Source of the DNA: Mitsuaria sp. 7
Lineage (GTDB): Bacteria > Pseudomonadota > Gammaproteobacteria > Burkholderiales > Burkholderiaceae_C
Direction of reading: 5' to 3'
Assembly (NCBI RefSeq): GCF_001653795.1
Contig: NZ_CP011514.1
Coordinates: 4,172,279-4,236,278 of the forward strand
Length of the DNA stretch: 64,000 bases
Position numbers and translations under genes: made by a program. This document shows, piece by piece, positions 1 through 9,807 of this stretch. Under the pieces are notes generated by a model. The model saw only the letters and a program-made list of their open reading frames with translations, ran no database searches and had not been told where the DNA came from. Each line of letters opens with the position of its first letter. Within the stretch, counting starts at the first letter, position 1.

Positions 1-135
1 CCGATAGACCGTGAGCCTGTCATCCGAAGTCTTCGCTTCGTCTCTCCTGCCGGAAGCCGTGCAAGTCCTCGCCTTGATTGCCTGGCGAATCTGTCCGCTC
101 CGCATGTCGCGGGGCGGGATCGGAGGAGGAGCACC

Positions 136-585
136 ATGCCTGTCCCACAAACCCTCGACGAGCTCCGTGCTTCGTTGCGGCAGAGTGTCGATGCGCTCCA
201 GCGCCGCCAGGCCAACGAGATTCCGGAAAAGCTGATCGACCGGCTGGTCGACCTGGACTGGCTGGAATGGCACGGCGGCGGACTTCGATTGACCACCACC
301 GGGACCAACGTCCACCGCCAGGAGCTGGCCCGGATTCGCGCAATGGCGGAAACGTCAGGCTCATCGATTACCCCCAACCTATCGGAGGCCGATATCGCTA
401 CCCCCAACTACTCATACGAAAAACGCCAACGCGAGCTGGCCAAGAAAAAGAAGAAGGAAGAGAAGGCTTACCGCAAGTCCACCGGTGCCGGTTCGGACGC
501 TCCGGCGGATGAACCCGGCGCCCAGGGCGCACCGGCCGGAGGCGATGCCCCGGCGGCGGACGACAAGCCGCAAGGCCAGGCCTGA
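136..585 (+). CDS. Small Lys-rich protein of unknown function
   Basis: 149 residues, not recognised as a named family. A strong Shine-Dalgarno (AGGAGGA) lies five bases before the ATG and fixes the start. Residues 1-75 look like a compact domain with a hydrophobic helix and a WLEWHGGGL turn. Residues 90-115 hold the block NYSYEKRQRELAKKK followed by further Lys/Glu, a pattern I associate with small cytosolic proteins of unknown role in Burkholderiales. The tail from about 116 is Ala/Gly/Pro/Asp-rich and probably disordered. The Lys-rich helix could bind nucleic acid, but nothing in the sequence proves it. It converges with nrdJ, leaving about 64 bp between the two stops with no clear terminator. 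Confidence 0.7.
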   Translation: MPVPQTLDELRASLRQSVDALQRRQANEIPEKLIDRLVDLDWLEWHGGGLRLTTTGTNVHRQELARIRAMAETSGSSITPNLSEADIATPNYSYEKRQRELAKKKKKEEKAYRKSTGAGSDAPADEPGAQGAPAGGDAPAADDKPQGQA

Positions 586-649
586 GTTCCAGCGTCAGGT
601 CCGGCGCCAGCCCCGGTGTCAGACCCGGGCTGAGACTAGGCCGGGGCAG

Positions 650-3600
650 TCACCCGCACTGCCCCACGAACCCGCACGCGGTGCAGAACTCGCACCCGTC
701 GCGGTGGATGAGCGTGGCGTTGCCGCACTCGGGACACTTCTTGCCGGCCATCGCGATGATGCCGCCGGCTTCCGAGGCGGCGCGCACCGTCCCCAGTCCC
801 GCGCCCTTGGCCGGCGCCTGCTGCATCAGCCCCATGTCGACGAGCGGATAGCCGTTCTCGTCCAGCACCCCCAGCATCGCGTAGCGGTGGATGACCAGGC
901 GCGCGACATACGCGACCGTCGACGGCCACACCTGCTGCCGTCGCTCCCCCGACAGCGTCGGCACCGGGGCCATGAAATGGCCCAGGGGCTCGCCCACGTT
1001 GAGCAGCTTGCGCAGCTTCATGCCGATCCAGCCCGGGTCGAGCACCCGCATGTCCAGCGACAGCAGGCGCGCCAGCCCGTCCAGCGCCTTCGGATAGTTT
1101 CCTGAGAACCCCATCGCGCAAGGCCGCGTGACGCTGCCGCCGTCGGGCGTGGGCAGGCTCACCTCCTTGAGCGTCAGCGTGAACAGCTCGCTGGTCGCGG
1201 GGTTGTCCACGTCGACCGCCCAGGCGAGCGTCCCGGCCGTGCCGGTGCGCGGTTCCTCGCGCGAGAACATCGCGTCGAGCACCGGTGTCGGACCGCCTTC
1301 CTGCAACGCGCCGAGCTGCTCGCAGCGCCAGCGGATCACCGCCGCGGTCGCGGCGACGACGCCCGGGAAGAGCCGCGCTTCGCCGAGCGGCGGCATCGGC
1401 ATCTCGAACGCGCGTTCTTCGGCGACGGTCGCCAGCGCATCGAGCTTCAGGCGCAGCCAGGCCGCGTCATTGGCGCGCAGGTCCATCGACAGCGTCTTGG
1501 CCAGCGCGCCGAGGCCGCGCGGCTGCTCCGCGCCGTTGACCCAGACCTCGAACGGCAGCGTGCGGCCGAAGAGGCCCGCATCCGGCCCCTCCGCCGGCAG
1601 CTCACCGACGAAGAGGGCGAAGTCGCCATGCGGGTGGCGGATCATGGTCGACCACGCCGGATTGCCGCCGGGCATCTCGGGCCGGCTCGGCCAGCGCAGC
1701 GAGGCGAGCACCGGCTTGGGCAGGCGCTCGACGCGCAGCCGCTGGTTGGGGCCGATGTCGGGCTTCAGCGGCTCGGGCCTGGCGATCGGCTCGACGCTGA
1801 GCACCGCGCCGAGCACGCTGTTCGGCCGATAGGTGGCGAGACCCTTCAACCCGCTCTTCCAGGCCAACCGGTAGAGGTCCTGGAAGTCGGCATACGGATA
1901 GTCGGCCGGGACGTTGACGGTCTTGGAGATCGAGGTATCGACGTAGGGCGCGACAGCCGCGACCATCGCCTCATGGTCCGACGCTTGCAGCTCGAGCGCG
2001 GTGACGAAAGCATCGGTCAGCGGCGCGTCGGCGCCGAACAGATGCCGGTAGAGCCGCCAGGCGTGGTCCTCGACGGCGTACTCCTTGAACGAGTTGTCGG
2101 GCATGCGCTTCCTGCGCGTGTAGCTCCACGAGAAAGCGGGCTCGATGCCGTTGCTGGCGTTGTCGGCGAAGGCCAGCGAGATCGTGCCCGTCGGCGCGAT
2201 CGACAACAGGTGCGAGTTGCGCAGCCCCTGCGCGCGGATCTTGTCCTTCAGCCACGGTGGCAGCCGCGAGGCGAAGTTGCCGCCGGACAGGTAGAGATCG
2301 GCGTTGAAGAGCGGGAACGCGCCGCGCTCGACGGCGAGATCGGCGGAGGCTTCATAGGCGGCGTCGCGCATGATCTCGCTGATGCGCCGCGCCATCGCGC
2401 GGGCGGCCTCGCCGTCGTAGCGCAGGCCGAGCATCACCAGCGTGTCGCCCAGGCCCGTGAAGCCGAGCCCGACGCGCCGCTTGTTGGCGGCCTCACGCGC
2501 CTGCTGCGGCAGCGGCCACGATGTCACGTCGAGCACGTTGTCGAGCATGCGGGTGGCGGTCTTGCAGATGTCGGCGAACTCGGCCTCGTCGAACGACGCC
2601 TTCGCCACGAACGCGTCCTTCACGAAGACCGTCAGGTCGATCGAGCCGAGACAGCAGCAGCCGTAGGAGGGGAGCGGCTGCTCCGCGCAGTTGTGGACCA
2701 TGAGCCCGTTGGCGTCGAACGCATGCACGTGCTCGACCGTCACGTCGTAGACGGGCTCGACGCCATCGAGTTCGACCGAAGCGACTGTCGCCACGAAGCG
2801 CTCGCGATTTGGCGCGCGCTTCTGTGAAGCCAGGCGCTGCGCCAGTCGTTCTGCCTTTGCCGAGTCCGCAAAGCCGATGCGCTCCGCAAAGACCTGCAGG
2901 TTGTCGCATGCGACGACCAGATCATGGACAGGCTGGTGGGGATACTCCCGTTGTCCGCCTTTGCCGTCCGGCAGGACACGCATCCCCGCGAGCCTCCGGT
3001 TGGCGTAGATCGTGCTCACGATGCCGAGCCGCTGCAGCATTCGCTGCACGGCTTGAAGCGTGCCCAGGTTGGACTGGGTCAGACGCACGCTAACGCCCTT
3101 CTCCTGCGTTCCTTGCACTGAACCATCAGCGTCAAACAGGCCGCGCAGGAATGCAGCCTGAAACGCCGACGACGCCCGCTCCATGACGGGCGTGATCTGC
3201 TTGCCCTCAGGGCCACATCGCATGCCAAGCTCAAAAGCCAGATCGCGCAGGGGTGCAGACGCCATCCGCATCTGACCTTGCGCGACGATCGGGCGTTGCC
3301 AGCCGCGGAAATCTGCGCGATGAGGCAAGGTCGCGATCGCCTCCGAGATTGCAGCGGCAATCCCTTCCGCCGAATGGGGCGGCGTCACGCCGTTGACCGC
3401 CTGATGCAGTTCTGGTGCCCACACGGAAAGCACTGCCTTGGAATCCCTCAGCCATCCGTCGCCCAGCAGCGCCCCGATCAGGTATCCCTGTGCGGCCGTG
3501 TAGTCGCCGCCCCACCCTTCGAACGAACGATGCTCGTGGAGGACGACCTCATCCCCCGGCTGCAACGCACCTGCCGCTACCCAATCGGTCTCGGTCAAAT

Positions 3601-4765
3601 AGCGGGAACGCTTGAGGACTCTCCTCACCAGGTGATTCGCGGTCAGCCGCAGCGAATGTCCTTCCTTCGTCTTCAGATTCAACACGGGTTTCGTCCCCGT
3701 CGGGAAGAACCCGGCCGACTCCGTCCGGTAGGCCTTGCCGTCGACCATCGCCAGGAACGGCGTCCCGATCAGGTCGCCGACCTGTCGCGGGCCGTCCCCG
3801 GTCAACACCCAGGTGTCGGCCGTCACGCACGGATTCGTCGCGCTGATCGACTCGCAGTAATGCAGGTTGTTGTCCGCATTGATCCGGTCCAGGAACAGCA
3901 CGCCCGGCTCCGCGTGGTCGTAGGTGGAGCGCATGACCTGGTCCCACAGCTTGCGGGCCCGCATCCGGCGGTAGACCCACAGCCCGTCCGCCCGCTGCGT
4001 CGCGCCGGCGGCGCGCTGCTTGTCGCCCGGCGCCGCCTTATGCACTAGCTCGATGTCCGCGTCCGCCTCCACCGCCTCCATGAACGCGTCCGTCACGCCC
4101 ACCGAGATGTTGAAGTTCTTCAGGTCGCCCTGGTCCTTGGCATGGATGAACTCCTCGATGTCCGGGTGGTCGCAGCGCAGCACGCCCATCTGCGCGCCGC
4201 GCCGCGAGCCGGCGGATTCCACCGTCTCGCAGCTGCGGTCGAACACCCGCATGTAGCTCACCGGTCCCGACGCGCTCGACTGCGTCGACTTCACGTACGC
4301 GCCCTTCGGCCGGATCCGGGAGAAGTCATAACCGACGCCGCCCCCGCGCCGCATCGTTTCCGCCGCCTCGGTCAGCGCCGTGTAGATGCCGGGATGGCCG
4401 TCCTCTTCCTCCGCGATCGCGTCGCCCACCGGCTGCACGAAGCAATTGATCAAGGTGGCCGACAGCCCCGTCCCCGCCGCCGAGGCGATGCGGCCGGCCG
4501 GCACGAAGCCGCGCCGCTGCGCTTCGAGGAACTTGGCCTCCCAGTGCGCGCGCTGCTCCGGCGACTCCGCCGCGGCCAAGGCCCGCGCCACCCGCGCCCG
4601 GACCTCCTCGAGGCTGCGTTCGCCGCCCTTCGCGTATTTCTCCAGCAGCACCTCGGCGCTGATGTCCTGAGGCGGCAGCGTCTCGGCGGTGGCCTGCAAA
4701 GGCAGTTGCGACGAGGTCGCGGGCACGGTCGGGAGAGCAGTCGGGGGAAGGGTCGGCTGGGTCAT
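650..4765 (-). CDS. nrdJ: Class II (adenosylcobalamin-dependent) ribonucleotide reductase with intein
   Basis: Reduces ribonucleotides to deoxyribonucleotides with an adenosylcobalamin-generated thiyl radical, so it works with or without oxygen. The open frame runs to 4792, but GGAG nine bases before the ATG at 4765 favours that start (residue 10 of the longest frame). Numbering below uses the longest frame, 1380 aa. Extein hallmarks: LINCFVQPV (Cys117, redox pair), the SATNP...CAEQPLP active-site loop, PTGTISL, and a C-terminal Cys-rich tail (CPECG...CEFCTACG) typical of NrdJ. A 380-residue intein (residues 322-701) splits the active-site loop just before the catalytic cysteine (Cys702, equivalent to E. 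coli NrdA Cys439). Without it the protein is about 1000 aa, the usual NrdJ length. No cobalamin riboswitch is evident upstream. Confidence 0.95.
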   Translation of the reverse strand: MTQPTLPPTALPTVPATSSQLPLQATAETLPPQDISAEVLLEKYAKGGERSLEEVRARVARALAAAESPEQRAHWEAKFLEAQRRGFVPAGRIASAAGTGLSATLINCFVQPVGDAIAEEEDGHPGIYTALTEAAETMRRGGGVGYDFSRIRPKGAYVKSTQSSASGPVSYMRVFDRSCETVESAGSRRGAQMGVLRCDHPDIEEFIHAKDQGDLKNFNISVGVTDAFMEAVEADADIELVHKAAPGDKQRAAGATQRADGLWVYRRMRARKLWDQVMRSTYDHAEPGVLFLDRINADNNLHYCESISATNPCVTADTWVLTGDGPRQVGDLIGTPFLAMVDGKAYRTESAGFFPTGTKPVLNLKTKEGHSLRLTANHLVRRVLKRSRYLTETDWVAAGALQPGDEVVLHEHRSFEGWGGDYTAAQGYLIGALLGDGWLRDSKAVLSVWAPELHQAVNGVTPPHSAEGIAAAISEAIATLPHRADFRGWQRPIVAQGQMRMASAPLRDLAFELGMRCGPEGKQITPVMERASSAFQAAFLRGLFDADGSVQGTQEKGVSVRLTQSNLGTLQAVQRMLQRLGIVSTIYANRRLAGMRVLPDGKGGQREYPHQPVHDLVVACDNLQVFAERIGFADSAKAERLAQRLASQKRAPNRERFVATVASVELDGVEPVYDVTVEHVHAFDANGLMVHNCAEQPLPSYGCCCLGSIDLTVFVKDAFVAKASFDEAEFADICKTATRMLDNVLDVTSWPLPQQAREAANKRRVGLGFTGLGDTLVMLGLRYDGEAARAMARRISEIMRDAAYEASADLAVERGAFPLFNADLYLSGGNFASRLPPWLKDKIRAQGLRNSHLLSIAPTGTISLAFADNASNGIEPAFSWSYTRRKRMPDNSFKEYAVEDHAWRLYRHLFGADAPLTDAFVTALELQASDHEAMVAAVAPYVDTSISKTVNVPADYPYADFQDLYRLAWKSGLKGLATYRPNSVLGAVLSVEPIARPEPLKPDIGPNQRLRVERLPKPVLASLRWPSRPEMPGGNPAWSTMIRHPHGDFALFVGELPAEGPDAGLFGRTLPFEVWVNGAEQPRGLGALAKTLSMDLRANDAAWLRLKLDALATVAEERAFEMPMPPLGEARLFPGVVAATAAVIRWRCEQLGALQEGGPTPVLDAMFSREEPRTGTAGTLAWAVDVDNPATSELFTLTLKEVSLPTPDGGSVTRPCAMGFSGNYPKALDGLARLLSLDMRVLDPGWIGMKLRKLLNVGEPLGHFMAPVPTLSGERRQQVWPSTVAYVARLVIHRYAMLGVLDENGYPLVDMGLMQQAPAKGAGLGTVRAASEAGGIIAMAGKKCPECGNATLIHRDGCEFCTACGFVGQCG
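2690..3829 (-). mobile_element. Intein with LAGLIDADG homing endonuclease inside NrdJ
   Basis: 380-residue in-frame insertion (NrdJ longest-frame residues 322-701). It starts with Cys322 ([13 protein letters not shown], splicing block A). It has a block B TxxH (Thr384-His387) and ends with [10 protein letters not shown]...GLMVHN (block F), with penultimate His700 and terminal Asn701, followed by extein Cys702. These are the standard residues for protein splicing. Two dodecapeptide motifs, [12 protein letters not shown] (437-448) and [12 protein letters not shown] (548-559), mark a LAGLIDADG/DOD endonuclease that appears intact, including its acidic residues, so homing may still be possible. 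The excision joint restores NP|CAEQPL, the radical-cysteine loop. Base composition resembles the host gene but with somewhat more AT-rich patches. Confidence 0.95.
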
Positions 4766-5070
4766 TCGAGGGGGCTCCATCAACATCGGCATCCACGGGC
4801 TCGGACCATCCTAGTCCTGCCCCGCCACGAGCCCTGTCCCCCATCCACGAAAGCGTCATGGAGGCGAGGGGCGATGCTCATCCGCTCCACCTGTCGCACC
4901 GGTCGTCCCGCCATCGCGGGCCCCTCATCGGCTCGTCACCAAGCAGTGGTCCAGGTGTCCACCGGTAAGCACGCACTTGCGGCCCGCACACCATTTGATG
5001 CGAGTGCAACGGCGTTTCCCCGGGTTCGTCCCATAGTTTGGTCGGATAGCGGACGCTATTCTTTTCAGTT
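4766..5070. other. Divergent intergenic region nrdJ / TPR gene
   Basis: About 305 bp between divergent genes, with no ORF of credible codon use. A perfect 14-bp palindrome (ATAGCG-GA-CGCTAT, 5046-5059) ends 11 bp before the start of the plus-strand gene and could be an operator. A short GC hairpin lies near 4907-4920. I looked for a B12-box/cobalamin riboswitch and NrdR boxes and found nothing convincing. Confidence 0.4.
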
Positions 5071-5739
5071 ATGACTCCCGACAAGGTCCTGCGGTCCAGC
5101 CCCAATACGTTGGGCGATCTGGAACAAGGTTGCGCCGAAGCCCGTCGTCTGATCCTGGACGGCCAACTCGACGCCGCCCGCTCCCGTCTGGACGAGTTGC
5201 GCAAGATCCACGGCGACAACCACGCGCCGGTGCAGGAGACCTTCAGCGCCCTGGCGGAAGCCCATGGCGACTTCAGCGTCGCCCTCGCCCACTTCAAGCG
5301 TTTCCATCTGCTGGCCATCGAATCGGGAGCGTCTTCGCCGCTGGCCTCGCGCGATCAGTTGCTTGCGCGGCTCGTCGAACGCCAGCAGCAGAACTCCCCG
5401 GACATGGCCTGGTGCCTGGTCGCGCTGGGTGCGGCGCGTGCGCCCGCCGGCGCGCTGCCGCACATGCTGCGTCAGCAATGCCGTGCGCAGGACGTCCTCG
5501 CGCTCGGACAGGGCGAGGCGATGCTCATGCTGCTGCACGACGTCGACCTGCCCACGGGCCGCAAGGTCTGCGAACGCTTCCGCGCGGTGTGGATGCAGCA
5601 GCAGCCGACGGCCGGCCCGCTCAGCATGGGCCTCACGGCCTGGCGCGGTCCCGGCGACACCGGCAGCGGCCTGCTCGGTCGTGCCGAACAGGCGCTCGCG
5701 CGCAGCCAGCGCGAAGGCGCGCCGCTGCGCACCGGTTGA
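5071..5739 (+). CDS. TPR-like protein with degenerate GGDEF domain
   Basis: 222 residues. The N-terminal ~90 residues form helical TPR-like repeats (ARRLILDGQLDAARSRLDELRKI, EAHGDFSVALAHFKRFHLL) resembling those in front of GGDEF output domains. From about 135 the sequence follows the second half of a GGDEF fold: AQDVLALGQGEAMLMLLHDVDLPTGRKVCERFRA, then LSMGLTAW and LLGRAEQALARSQREG, which matches the usual SIGVA...LLxRADxALYxAKxxGRN ending. The signature GGDEF is replaced by GQGEA (146-150), and the front half of the domain, with the metal-binding Asp, is missing. It is therefore very unlikely to make c-di-GMP and may act as a protein-interaction or GTP/c-di-GMP-sensing remnant. Transcribed alone, divergent from nrdJ. 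Confidence 0.75.
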   Translation: MTPDKVLRSSPNTLGDLEQGCAEARRLILDGQLDAARSRLDELRKIHGDNHAPVQETFSALAEAHGDFSVALAHFKRFHLLAIESGASSPLASRDQLLARLVERQQQNSPDMAWCLVALGAARAPAGALPHMLRQQCRAQDVLALGQGEAMLMLLHDVDLPTGRKVCERFRAVWMQQQPTAGPLSMGLTAWRGPGDTGSGLLGRAEQALARSQREGAPLRTG

Positions 5740-5808
5740 ACGCCGGCTGAACCCCGGCATGGCGCCCGCGAACGGGCCCTCGGAGAGGGCCCTCGGCCTC
5801 AGAACGCC

Positions 5809-6459
5809 TCAGAACGGATTGATCGACTTCTCGCGCCGGTAGTGCACGTAGCCGACGCTCGCTCCCGCGCGCAGCCCCACGCCCAGCCGGATCGGCGCCA
5901 GCGTGATGCCGTCGGCGCGCTGGTAGTTCACGCCCGCGCCGCCGATGTAGTACAGGCTGCCGTCCACGCCGGGGAAGCGGCGGTAGATCGCGCTGGCCTT
6001 CGGCAGCTTGTAGACCAGGGTGAACACCTTGGACGCATTGCCGCCGACGTCGAATCCCACCGACGGGCCGGCCCAGTAGACCTTGCCGCCGCCGCCGCGC
6101 TTCATGATCAGTTCGCCATCGCCGTAGCGCAGGCCCACGGTCACGGCGCCGCTGGCCTCCTGGCCCTTGATGTACGCGTTCGGGCGGCCCTGGTCCTTGA
6201 AGGCCTTCTCGATCACCTTGGCCAGGCCTTCGGTCGTTTCGCCGAAGAAGTCGGTCGCCTCTTTCAGCACCGAATCCTCGTCGTAGGTATCGTCCGCGTT
6301 GTCGGCGGCCAACGCTGGCAGCACGGCCAGTCCGGGCGGCAGCACCAGCCCGGCGGCGGCATAGCGGCCCAGCCGTCCCAGCGCGTCTCGTCGCGCGCGC
6401 ATCGTCGGCGCCTCGCTGAGATCGATCAGTCCCTCGGTCGGCATGTCTTGACGGTCCAT
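5809..6459 (-). CDS. EipA-like DUF1134 secreted envelope protein
   Basis: 216 residues from the ATG at 6459, chosen because GGAG lies six bases upstream. A twin-Arg-containing N-region (residues 21-24, RARR) precedes a hydrophobic stretch ending ALAADN, so it is probably exported. The mature part (DEDSVLKEATDFFGETTEGLAKVIEKAF, then glycine-rich beta strands such as GGGGKVYWAGPSVGFDVGG and the terminal KSINPF) matches the DUF1134 family. EipA of alphaproteobacteria (Brucella, Caulobacter) is a member and is a periplasmic beta-barrel protein needed for envelope integrity. No partner gene is adjacent. The molecular activity is unknown. Confidence 0.8.
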   Translation of the reverse strand: MDRQDMPTEGLIDLSEAPTMRARRDALGRLGRYAAAGLVLPPGLAVLPALAADNADDTYDEDSVLKEATDFFGETTEGLAKVIEKAFKDQGRPNAYIKGQEASGAVTVGLRYGDGELIMKRGGGGKVYWAGPSVGFDVGGNASKVFTLVYKLPKASAIYRRFPGVDGSLYYIGGAGVNYQRADGITLAPIRLGVGLRAGASVGYVHYRREKSINPF

Positions 6460-6713
6460 GTGAATCTCCGGGTAAATCTGGATGGCGTGGGGTTCTGGCA
6501 ATGTCCGCGCCGGGCCAGGTGGGACGGCAAAAAGAGTGCCCGCCCTGCGAACCGATGGATGCTACCCGCCGTCGTGACAAACGGTGTGCGCAGCGCCGCA
6601 GCGCGCCGATACACTCCTCTTTCTCGCCGTCCGGAGGGACTGGTTTCCAGGACGAGGAACGGCGATGCATGCAAACAGCAGTCGTGAAAAGAGTGCATCA
6701 AGGAGGACATGCA

Positions 6714-7139
6714 GTGAGTGATCTGCCCCGTCTGGCGCGAGCGCTGGAATACCTGGACATGGCGTCGGCCCTCTACGTGGGCGGCGGCGCGGACCATTCC
6801 GCCCAACTGCTGGCCGCCGCCGGCGAGCGCCTGCTGGGCGACCTCGCGCGGCTGATCCAGTCCCCCGAGCACGGCCATGAAGTCCAGCAGCTGCTGGGCC
6901 GCCTCACCCAGGCCCATGTGCCGTCGCAGGTGCCGGAGGTGGGCGGCCACAACCAGTCGCGCCAGCTCCAGGCGATGCTGTCGCGCGCCGAGACGCCCGA
7001 ATCGACCGAACTCCGCCAGGCCACCTCCGCGCTGCTGCGCGCCTCGTGGTACCTGCTGGAGACGATGGGACTGGAACCGCTGGCGCCCTCGCGCCTGCAC
7101 CAGGCCATCGAGAAGAGCACGATCTACGCCGAGCTCTGA
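6714..7139 (+). CDS. Helical cytosolic protein of unknown function
   Basis: 141 residues from a GTG at 6714 preceded by a perfect AGGAGG at seven-base spacing. This is better than any upstream start in the longer open frame. The sequence is almost entirely helical (LARALEYLDMASALYVGGGADHSAQLLAAAGERLLGDLARLI) and reminds me of HEPN-like bundles, but no catalytic motif is visible. It is followed after 24 bp by a PilZ-domain gene on the same strand, so the two are probably co-transcribed and may share a c-di-GMP-linked role. That link is inference from position only. Confidence 0.7.
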   Translation: MSDLPRLARALEYLDMASALYVGGGADHSAQLLAAAGERLLGDLARLIQSPEHGHEVQQLLGRLTQAHVPSQVPEVGGHNQSRQLQAMLSRAETPESTELRQATSALLRASWYLLETMGLEPLAPSRLHQAIEKSTIYAEL

Positions 7140-7163
7140 CCGCCGGCCCACCCGGAAGACACC

Positions 7164-7526
7164 ATGAGCGCCGAACGTCGCCATTTCTCCCGCATCGCGT
7201 TCGCCGGTCCGGCGCAACTGGTGACGGTCGATGAACGCCTGCCGGTGCAGGTGCTGGACCTGTCGCTGAAGGGCGCGCTGCTGCTGCTGCCGCCCGGCTC
7301 CGCCGTCGAGCCCGGCGCGCTGTGCCTGCTGGACCTGCCGCTGGCGCCGCATGACGGCCGCATCACGATGGCGGCGCAGCTCGCGCACGTGGAAGGCGAT
7401 CGCGCCGGGCTGCTCAGCCTGGGCATCGACATCGAGAGCATCACCCACCTGCGCCGCGTCATCGAGCTCAACCTCGGCGACGCGACGCTGGCCGAGCGCG
7501 ATCTCAAGGCGCTGGTGGCGTCCTGA
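7164..7526 (+). CDS. PilZ-domain c-di-GMP receptor
   Basis: 120 residues, essentially a single PilZ domain. Both ligand-binding motifs are present: RxxxR as Arg6-HFS-Arg10 and (D/N)xSxxG as Asp32-Leu-Ser34-LK-Gly37. The beta-barrel follows (VEPGALCLLDLPLAP..., GLLSLGIDIESI). Such one-domain proteins bind cyclic di-GMP and relay it to motility, adhesion or secretion targets by protein contact. It lies 24 bp after the helical unknown gene and is followed by a hairpin repeat element. The partner effector cannot be read from this window. Confidence 0.88.
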   Translation: MSAERRHFSRIAFAGPAQLVTVDERLPVQVLDLSLKGALLLLPPGSAVEPGALCLLDLPLAPHDGRITMAAQLAHVEGDRAGLLSLGIDIESITHLRRVIELNLGDATLAERDLKALVAS

Positions 7527-7555
7527 GTCAGACGGCCCTGGGGCAGGTCGTACTT

Positions 7556-7606
7556 CGACGGCCGCTGGCCCTCACCCCCACCCTCTCCCGCAAGCGGGAG
7601 AGGGAG
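7556..7606. repeat. REP-like hairpin repeat, copy 1
   Basis: 51-bp element with a perfect hairpin (CCCTCTCCCGC/GCGGGAGAGGG, 7581-7604) preceded by a conserved CGACGGCCGCTGGCCCTCAC arm. It differs from copy 2 (11676-11726) by one base and matches copy 3 (58620-58667, inverted) with about one mismatch. It sits between convergent genes, where it could also act as a bidirectional terminator or RNA stabiliser. Confidence 0.85.
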
Positions 7607-7616
7607 CAAGACCGGC

Positions 7617-8465
7617 TCACCCGGCGATGAATTTCCTCAGCACCGCGAAGGCCGCGACCGGATCGTCGCGCCATGCGCCGTGCCCGACACCCGGGAAGCG
7701 CGCCAGCTGACGCCACTGTGCCGGCAGCGCATCGTGGATCTCCAGCGCATCCTCGAGCGGGCACACCGGGTCGTCCTCGCCCACCATCACCAGCACCGGG
7801 CACTGCGCCTTCTCCAGTCCCTTCAGGAGCCCGAGGTCCTGCTTCTCGCCGCTGACGAAGTGCAGCAGGATGTCCAGGTTCACCAGCGTGCGGCCGCCCG
7901 CCTCGGGGTCGGCGGCCGGCTGCGTGTTGTAGAGGTGGCGCACGCCGGCCCAGTAGGCCTCGAAGGTCTCGCGCGTCGGACGGCTCCAGAAGGCCTCGGC
8001 CAGCGCGCGCGCCTCGGGTCCGCCGCGCCGCTCGAAGGCGTCGAGCTTGCGCGCCAGTCCCATGTGGTGCGAGGTGCTGGACAGGATCACCTTCGAGGCG
8101 TGCCCCGGATGCCGCGCGATGTAGCGCTGCGCGACGAAGCCGCCGAAGGACTGGCCCAGCACGATCGGCTTCTCGATGCCCAGCGCGTCGCTGAGGCGGA
8201 CGATGTCGTCGGCCCACATGTCCAGCGTCCACTCGGACGACGGACGCGGATCGCTGCGGCCATGGCCGCGATGATCGTAGTAGACGATCTGCGCGAGGTC
8301 CGCCAGCTGGCTGAACGCCGGCTTGAACGCCGCATGGTCGAAGCCCGGTCCGCCATGCATGCAGATCAGCGTCGGCTTCTCCCGCATCCGTGCCCCGTCC
8401 GGCACCAGGCCGGGTCCCTCGACGTCCACGAACAGGCGGGCGCCGTTACCGATGTTGATCTTCAT
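7617..8465 (-). CDS. Alpha/beta hydrolase, proline iminopeptidase-like
   Basis: 282 residues from the ATG at 8465. The oxyanion HGGPG (37-41), the YYDHRGHGRSDP strand-turn, the nucleophile elbow GQSFGG (Ser106), the acid in GEDDPVC (Asp231 or 232) and GVGHGAW (His262) form a complete catalytic triad. HGGPG plus DHRGHGRS is characteristic of the proline iminopeptidase/epoxide-hydrolase branch. The substrate is not predictable; a small-molecule or N-terminal peptide hydrolase are both possible. No signal peptide, so cytosolic. Monocistronic, divergent from the LytS operon by about 130 bp. Confidence 0.85.
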   Translation of the reverse strand: MKINIGNGARLFVDVEGPGLVPDGARMREKPTLICMHGGPGFDHAAFKPAFSQLADLAQIVYYDHRGHGRSDPRPSSEWTLDMWADDIVRLSDALGIEKPIVLGQSFGGFVAQRYIARHPGHASKVILSSTSHHMGLARKLDAFERRGGPEARALAEAFWSRPTRETFEAYWAGVRHLYNTQPAADPEAGGRTLVNLDILLHFVSGEKQDLGLLKGLEKAQCPVLVMVGEDDPVCPLEDALEIHDALPAQWRQLARFPGVGHGAWRDDPVAAFAVLRKFIAG

Positions 8466-8592
8466 GGGCGACGAGTATGCCGTGTCCTTGCGCGGTCCTC
8501 GCCGCGTCCTCCGCCCCATGGATGCCGGACTCGTCCGACCCTGGGCCGCTTCGTCGCACGCCCGCTGGCGGGCCCCGCGCACGACGGCCAGA

Positions 8593-9807
8593 ATGCCGTC
8601 CATGTCCGACGCGTCCCCCGCCCCGTCCGCAGGCGATCCCGCCGAGCCCCGCCGCTCGGCGCGGGACGCCGCGCTGCAGCTCTTCAACCTGCGCATGATC
8701 GCGGCCGCCTTCTACTTCTGCCTTGCGATGGCCGGCGCGCGGTCGCTCACCTGGCTGACGCAGGACGACAGCCTCTCCGGCTGGCTCGCTGAATGGCTGC
8801 GCTTCACACGGCAGACCTTGCTGACCGCGCTCAGCGTGCTGATCGCACTGGCCCTGGCCGAGGCCCTGCTCACCCGCTGGCGGATCCGATGGCCGCTCGC
8901 CGTTCGCGCCGTCGCGATCGCCGTCGGCGCCACGCTCGGCACCCTGCTGCGCTACAAGGTCGCCAATCTCGGCGATCCGGACGCGCCGCTGCATTGGGAC
9001 TGGTTGTTGTCCACCCTGCTGCTGTGGCTGGTGCTGGGCGGCTTCTTCGCCGCGCTGCTGCACGGCGTGCGCGAGGAACGCAGCGCACAGGCCCGGCTCG
9101 CCGAACTGGCGCGCCAGCATGACCGGCTCCAGGCGCAGCAGATGGAGGCCCAGTTCTCCGCGCTGAATGCGCAGATCGAGCCGCACTTCCTGTTCAACAC
9201 GCTGGCCAACGTGAAGCGCCTCTACGAGACCGCGCCCGAGCGCGGCCGCGACATGATGGGCAGCCTGATCGCGTATCTGCGCGCGGCGCTGCCGAGCATG
9301 CGCCAGGGCACGTCGACGCTGGGGCAGGAACTGGAACTGGCGCGCAGCTACCTCACCATCCTGCAGATGCGCATGGGCGAGCGCCTGCGCTTCGACATCG
9401 AGGCCGACGCCGCGCTCTTCGCCACACCGCTGCCGCCGATGGTGCTGCCGACGCTGGTGGAGAACGCGATCAAGCACGGCCTGTCCCCGCTGCCCGAGGG
9501 CGGCCGCATCGACATCTCCGCGCGGCGCGAGCCGGGCGGCCAGGGATTGGTCCTGGAGGTGCGCGACACCGGTCAGGGGTTCGCCGCCAGCGGCGGCAGC
9601 GGCGTGGGCCTGGCCAACACCCGTGCGCGGCTGACGGCGATGTTCGGCCGCGACGCCTGCCTGGAACTGGAGGCGGCGGCGCCGCGCGGCGTCGTCGCGC
9701 GGGTCCGCGTGCCGCTGGGCGGCGGAGCGCGTGGCGATTCCGCCGATCCAGCCACGGCGGCCACGACGGCTGCGGCCACCGCAGCGACCGCCGGAGCCTC
9801 CTCGTGA
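8593..9807 (+). CDS. LytS-type sensor histidine kinase
   Basis: 404 residues from the ATG at 8593 (8602 is an equally possible start; neither has a strong ribosome site). Four membrane segments (about 30-52, 74-94, 100-118, 136-157) are followed by a short coiled coil (160-190) and a His_kinase domain with QIEPHFLFNTL (phospho-acceptor His198). The ATPase domain has LVENAIKHG (N box) and DTGQGF (G box). The architecture is that of LytS/YpdA-family kinases, which pair with LytTR regulators. A Thr/Ala-rich tail (from about 375) is unusual. Its stop overlaps the GTG of the next gene, so the two are translationally coupled. The signal is unknown. Confidence 0.92.
   Translation: MPSMSDASPAPSAGDPAEPRRSARDAALQLFNLRMIAAAFYFCLAMAGARSLTWLTQDDSLSGWLAEWLRFTRQTLLTALSVLIALALAEALLTRWRIRWPLAVRAVAIAVGATLGTLLRYKVANLGDPDAPLHWDWLLSTLLLWLVLGGFFAALLHGVREERSAQARLAELARQHDRLQAQQMEAQFSALNAQIEPHFLFNTLANVKRLYETAPERGRDMMGSLIAYLRAALPSMRQGTSTLGQELELARSYLTILQMRMGERLRFDIEADAALFATPLPPMVLPTLVENAIKHGLSPLPEGGRIDISARREPGGQGLVLEVRDTGQGFAASGGSGVGLANTRARLTAMFGRDACLELEAAAPRGVVARVRVPLGGGARGDSADPATAATTAAATAATAGASS

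Noticed and set aside
4793..5070. Cobalamin riboswitch upstream of nrdJ
   Set aside because: A CCACTG reminiscent of the B12 box occurs on the minus strand, but the flanking conserved elements and pairing are absent.
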